Of a DNA stretch of 8,799 nucleotides, positions 7,817 to 8,799 are shown in pieces. Below the pieces are notes generated by a model. That model saw only the letters and a list, made by a program, of their open reading frames with translations, did not search any database and had not been told where the DNA came from. Origin of the DNA: an uncultured Eubacteriales bacterium. GTDB lineage: Bacteria > Bacillota > Clostridia > Tissierellales > Peptoniphilaceae. Positions within the stretch are counted from its first letter, which is position 1, and each line of letters begins with the position of its first letter. The DNA lies in assembly GCA_902488815.1 (NCBI GenBank), contig CABTXP010000047.1:1-8799 (forward strand). Reading direction: 5' to 3'. The position numbers were made by a program, and so were the translations under genes.

Positions 7817-8537
7817 CCTTGTACACCTCCCTGTAGTCTATAAGAGGATAAACTTTTATCGGCTTGGATATTACTTCATTGGTTTTTTCATCAATACCCC
7901 ATCCCTGATCATTTTCTTTCGATGATGAATCTCCTTCTTCCGGGAGATATTGTTCCAACAAGAATTGATAGGGCTTTTCTCTTTTGTTGATTTGTCCCTG
8001 GATTAAAAGTTTATCAAGTCGAAAGTCTCTTCTCTTTACCTTGTCGTCAATGACAAAGCTCCACTCAGAAAAAATAATCGGCACGCCGTTATTCTCTTCC
8101 ATTGTGAGAACATTGCCGTGTAAAATATTTCTCTTGAGTAAAAACCTTGCCACTTTTTTTATCTCATCGTCAGTCTTGCCTTTTGCAGCTCTTTCATAGT
8201 CCTTTTCCCAAATGTTGTAGAGTCTTTCTCTGCAATCCTCTACATTGTCCTCCAATATATCTACTCCATATATATTCATAAGTGCCGACACGGAATATTT
8301 TTCGTAGTCGGGCAAGCTCTTGCCGTATTTTCTATTGACTACTTTTAATTTTCTCCTTAAGATTTCCGCCAAAAAATTTCCGTCGCCACATGCCGGCTCC
8401 AAAAATCTGGAGTCAATTCTCTCAGTCTCATCTTTAACCAAGTCAAGCATGGCATTTACTTCTCTCTCAGCAGTAAAAACTTCTCCGTGATCCGCCACAC
8501 GCTTTTTAGACTTTACCTGTGCCCTCTCTTCTTTCAA
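7809..8537 (-). CDS. Small SAM-binding methyltransferase-like partner subunit lacking NPPY
   Basis: First gene of the restriction-modification operon, 242 residues if started at TTG (8535-8537). That start is chosen because GAGGTG lies six bases upstream; an in-frame GTG at 8544-8546 would add three residues but has no properly placed ribosome binding site. Motif X-like GEVFTAERE is near residue 18, motif I FLEPACGDGNF at 45-55 is a textbook N6-adenine methylase SAM-binding loop, and IYGVDILEDNVEDCR at 89-103 fits motif II. The fold then reaches ILHGNVL (138-144), after which the expected D/N-PP-Y/F is missing; IIFSEWSF (154-161) stands there instead. The rest (about 165-242) is charged and unrecognised. 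It is probably a regulatory or SAM-binding partner of the 530-residue methylase rather than an independent enzyme. The stop is inside the start of that gene, implying translational coupling. Confidence 0.85.
   Translation of the reverse strand: MKEERAQVKSKKRVADHGEVFTAEREVNAMLDLVKDETERIDSRFLEPACGDGNFLAEILRRKLKVVNRKYGKSLPDYEKYSVSALMNIYGVDILEDNVEDCRERLYNIWEKDYERAAKGKTDDEIKKVARFLLKRNILHGNVLTMEENNGVPIIFSEWSFVIDDKVKRRDFRLDKLLIQGQINKREKPYQFLLEQYLPEEGDSSSKENDQGWGIDEKTNEVISKPIKVYPLIDYREVYKVE
7824..7830 (-). promoter_or_regulatory. Ribosome binding site that fixes the TTG start of the Eco57I-type methylase
   Basis: GGAGGTG on the minus strand is seven bases before TTG at 7814-7816. There is no ATG or GTG in a comparable position upstream of the conserved EVFTPP motif, so this site decides the start and places it inside the preceding gene. 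Confidence 0.75.
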
Positions 8538-8543
8538 AATACA

Positions 8544-8550
8544 CACCTCT
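8544..8550 (-). promoter_or_regulatory. Ribosome binding site of the first operon gene
   Basis: AGAGGTG on the minus strand is six bases before TTG at 8535-8537. It overlaps the competing GTG at 8544-8546, which argues against that codon being the start. Confidence 0.6.
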
Positions 8551-8552
8551 TC

Positions 8553-8624
8553 TCACTCTATAAGGTTATTTGTTTTATTTATTATCTTTAACTTACTCCC
8601 TCTTAAATAAGTAAGTAGCTTCAT
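8553..8624 (-). CDS. Possible 23-codon leader ORF of the restriction-modification operon
   Basis: ATG at 8622-8624 and TGA at 8553-8555 encode MKLLTYLRGSKLKIINKTNN and three more residues (LIE). It sits in the predicted leader and stops 15 bases before the first methyltransferase-like gene. The only upstream ribosome-binding-like sequence is AGGT, three bases away, which is poor. It carries a hairpin-forming inverted repeat near its start. It may be a regulatory leader peptide or chance; no homology is recognised. Confidence 0.15.
   Translation of the reverse strand: MKLLTYLRGSKLKIINKTNNLIE
8591..8616. repeat. Inverted repeat in the operon leader
   Basis: ACTTACT (8591-8597) and AGTAAGT (8610-8616) form a perfect 7-bp inverted repeat around a 12-base spacer. 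It lies about 25 bases downstream of the predicted transcription start. It could be an operator for a repressor or an RNA hairpin that affects expression. It has no T-run on the minus strand, so it is not a terminator. Confidence 0.4.
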
Positions 8625-8640
8625 ATACCTATACGATTTT

Positions 8641-8671
8641 ATTATATCTCATTGTTATAAATTTAGAGCAA
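8641..8671 (-). promoter_or_regulatory. Promoter of the restriction-modification operon
   Basis: A perfect minus-strand -10 TATAAT (8641-8646) is preceded by TTGCTC (8666-8671) with a long 19-base spacer. The leader before the TTG start would be about 95 bases, unusually long for this window. The -35 begins directly after the T-run of the upstream terminator. Confidence 0.5.
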
Positions 8672-8672
8672 T

Positions 8673-8704
8673 AAAAAAATCGGCAGGGTGATCCTTGCCG
8701 ATTT
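8673..8704 (-). terminator. Terminator after purD
   Basis: A 9-bp stem (AAATCGGCA, 8677-8685, with TGCCGATTT, 8696-8704) can extend by GG/CC past a one-base bulge. On the minus strand it ends in seven Ts. It follows the purD stop by about 31 bases and separates purD from the restriction operon. Confidence 0.88.
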
Positions 8705-8735
8705 AGTTGCATTTATTTACTTGTGATTACTTGAT

Positions 8736-8799
8736 TTACTTTCTTAGGCCGATGTCTTTTCTATAGTACATGCCGTCGAAGTGAAGCTTGTCTATATTG
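8736..8799 (-). CDS. purD: Phosphoribosylamine-glycine ligase, C-terminal fragment (runs off right edge)
   Basis: The last 20 codons read NIDKLHFDGMYYRKDIGLRK and then TAA (8736-8738). The pattern of a hydrophobic residue, F/W-D-G, then Y-R-K-D-I-G-x-R at the extreme C-terminus is characteristic of PurD (GAR synthetase), which joins 5-phosphoribosylamine and glycine in purine synthesis. The call rests only on this short tail. It would be the last gene of a purine operon running in from the right, since a strong terminator follows. Confidence 0.75.
   Translation of the reverse strand, partial: NIDKLHFDGMYYRKDIGLRK

Noticed and set aside
7809..8537. The small methyltransferase-like gene as a truncated pseudogene
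   Set aside because: It has a proper ribosome binding site, no frameshift, and its stop is neatly coupled to the next start; the missing NPPY is replaced by ordered sequence rather than a break.
3349..8799. CRISPR array, transposase, integrase or attachment-site repeats around the restriction operon
   Set aside because: No repeated units, recombinase motifs or matching direct repeats at the operon borders were seen by eye.

Overview
The window looks like chromosome of a low-GC Gram-positive anaerobe (Bacillota). The evidence is strong AAGGAGG-type ribosome binding sites, AT-rich promoters, a cell-wall protein anchored by three SLH repeats, and A-ending or C-ending codons in the well-expressed genes. 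A member of the Tissierellia/Peptoniphilaceae (Peptoniphilus or Anaerococcus relatives) would fit, but that placement is inference.

Left part (1-1190). The window opens inside the start of tuf (EF-Tu, minus strand), which has its own well-formed promoter at 132-160. Upstream of it are a small hairpin terminator and a possible 16-codon ORF. Next, also on the minus strand, is an unrecognised 237-residue protein with four membrane segments. An 89-bp divergent spacer follows, in which the promoters for the two flanking genes overlap.

Middle (1191-3348). One plus-strand gene encodes a secreted, S-layer-anchored 5'-nucleotidase (metallophosphoesterase, then 5'-nucleotidase C-terminal domain, then three SLH repeats). 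It ends in a bidirectional terminator shared with the operon converging from the right.

Right part (3349-8676), minus strand: a compact three-gene operon that is almost certainly a restriction-modification or related anti-phage system. In transcription order it encodes (1) a 242-residue methyltransferase-like protein with an intact SAM-binding motif I but no visible NPPY catalytic motif; (2) a 530-residue Eco57I-type adenine methyltransferase with NPPY but an altered motif I; and (3) a 957-residue protein with a T5orf172 (GIY-YIG-like) nuclease domain, a superfamily 2 helicase/translocase core and a C-terminal Tudor-like domain resembling the RNA-polymerase-binding tail of PcrA/UvrD. The genes overlap by 8 bp or are spaced by 1 bp, so they are translationally coupled, and the first two seem to start at TTG. 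The operon has its own promoter directly after the terminator of the upstream gene, so it is an insulated cassette. There is no separate specificity subunit and no integrase.

Right edge (8736-8799): the last 20 codons of a minus-strand gene whose ending matches PurD (phosphoribosylamine-glycine ligase), followed by a strong hairpin/T-run terminator.

The best candidate for an under-described system is the three-gene operon, especially the complementary pair of methyltransferase-like proteins and the PcrA-like tail on the nuclease-helicase.
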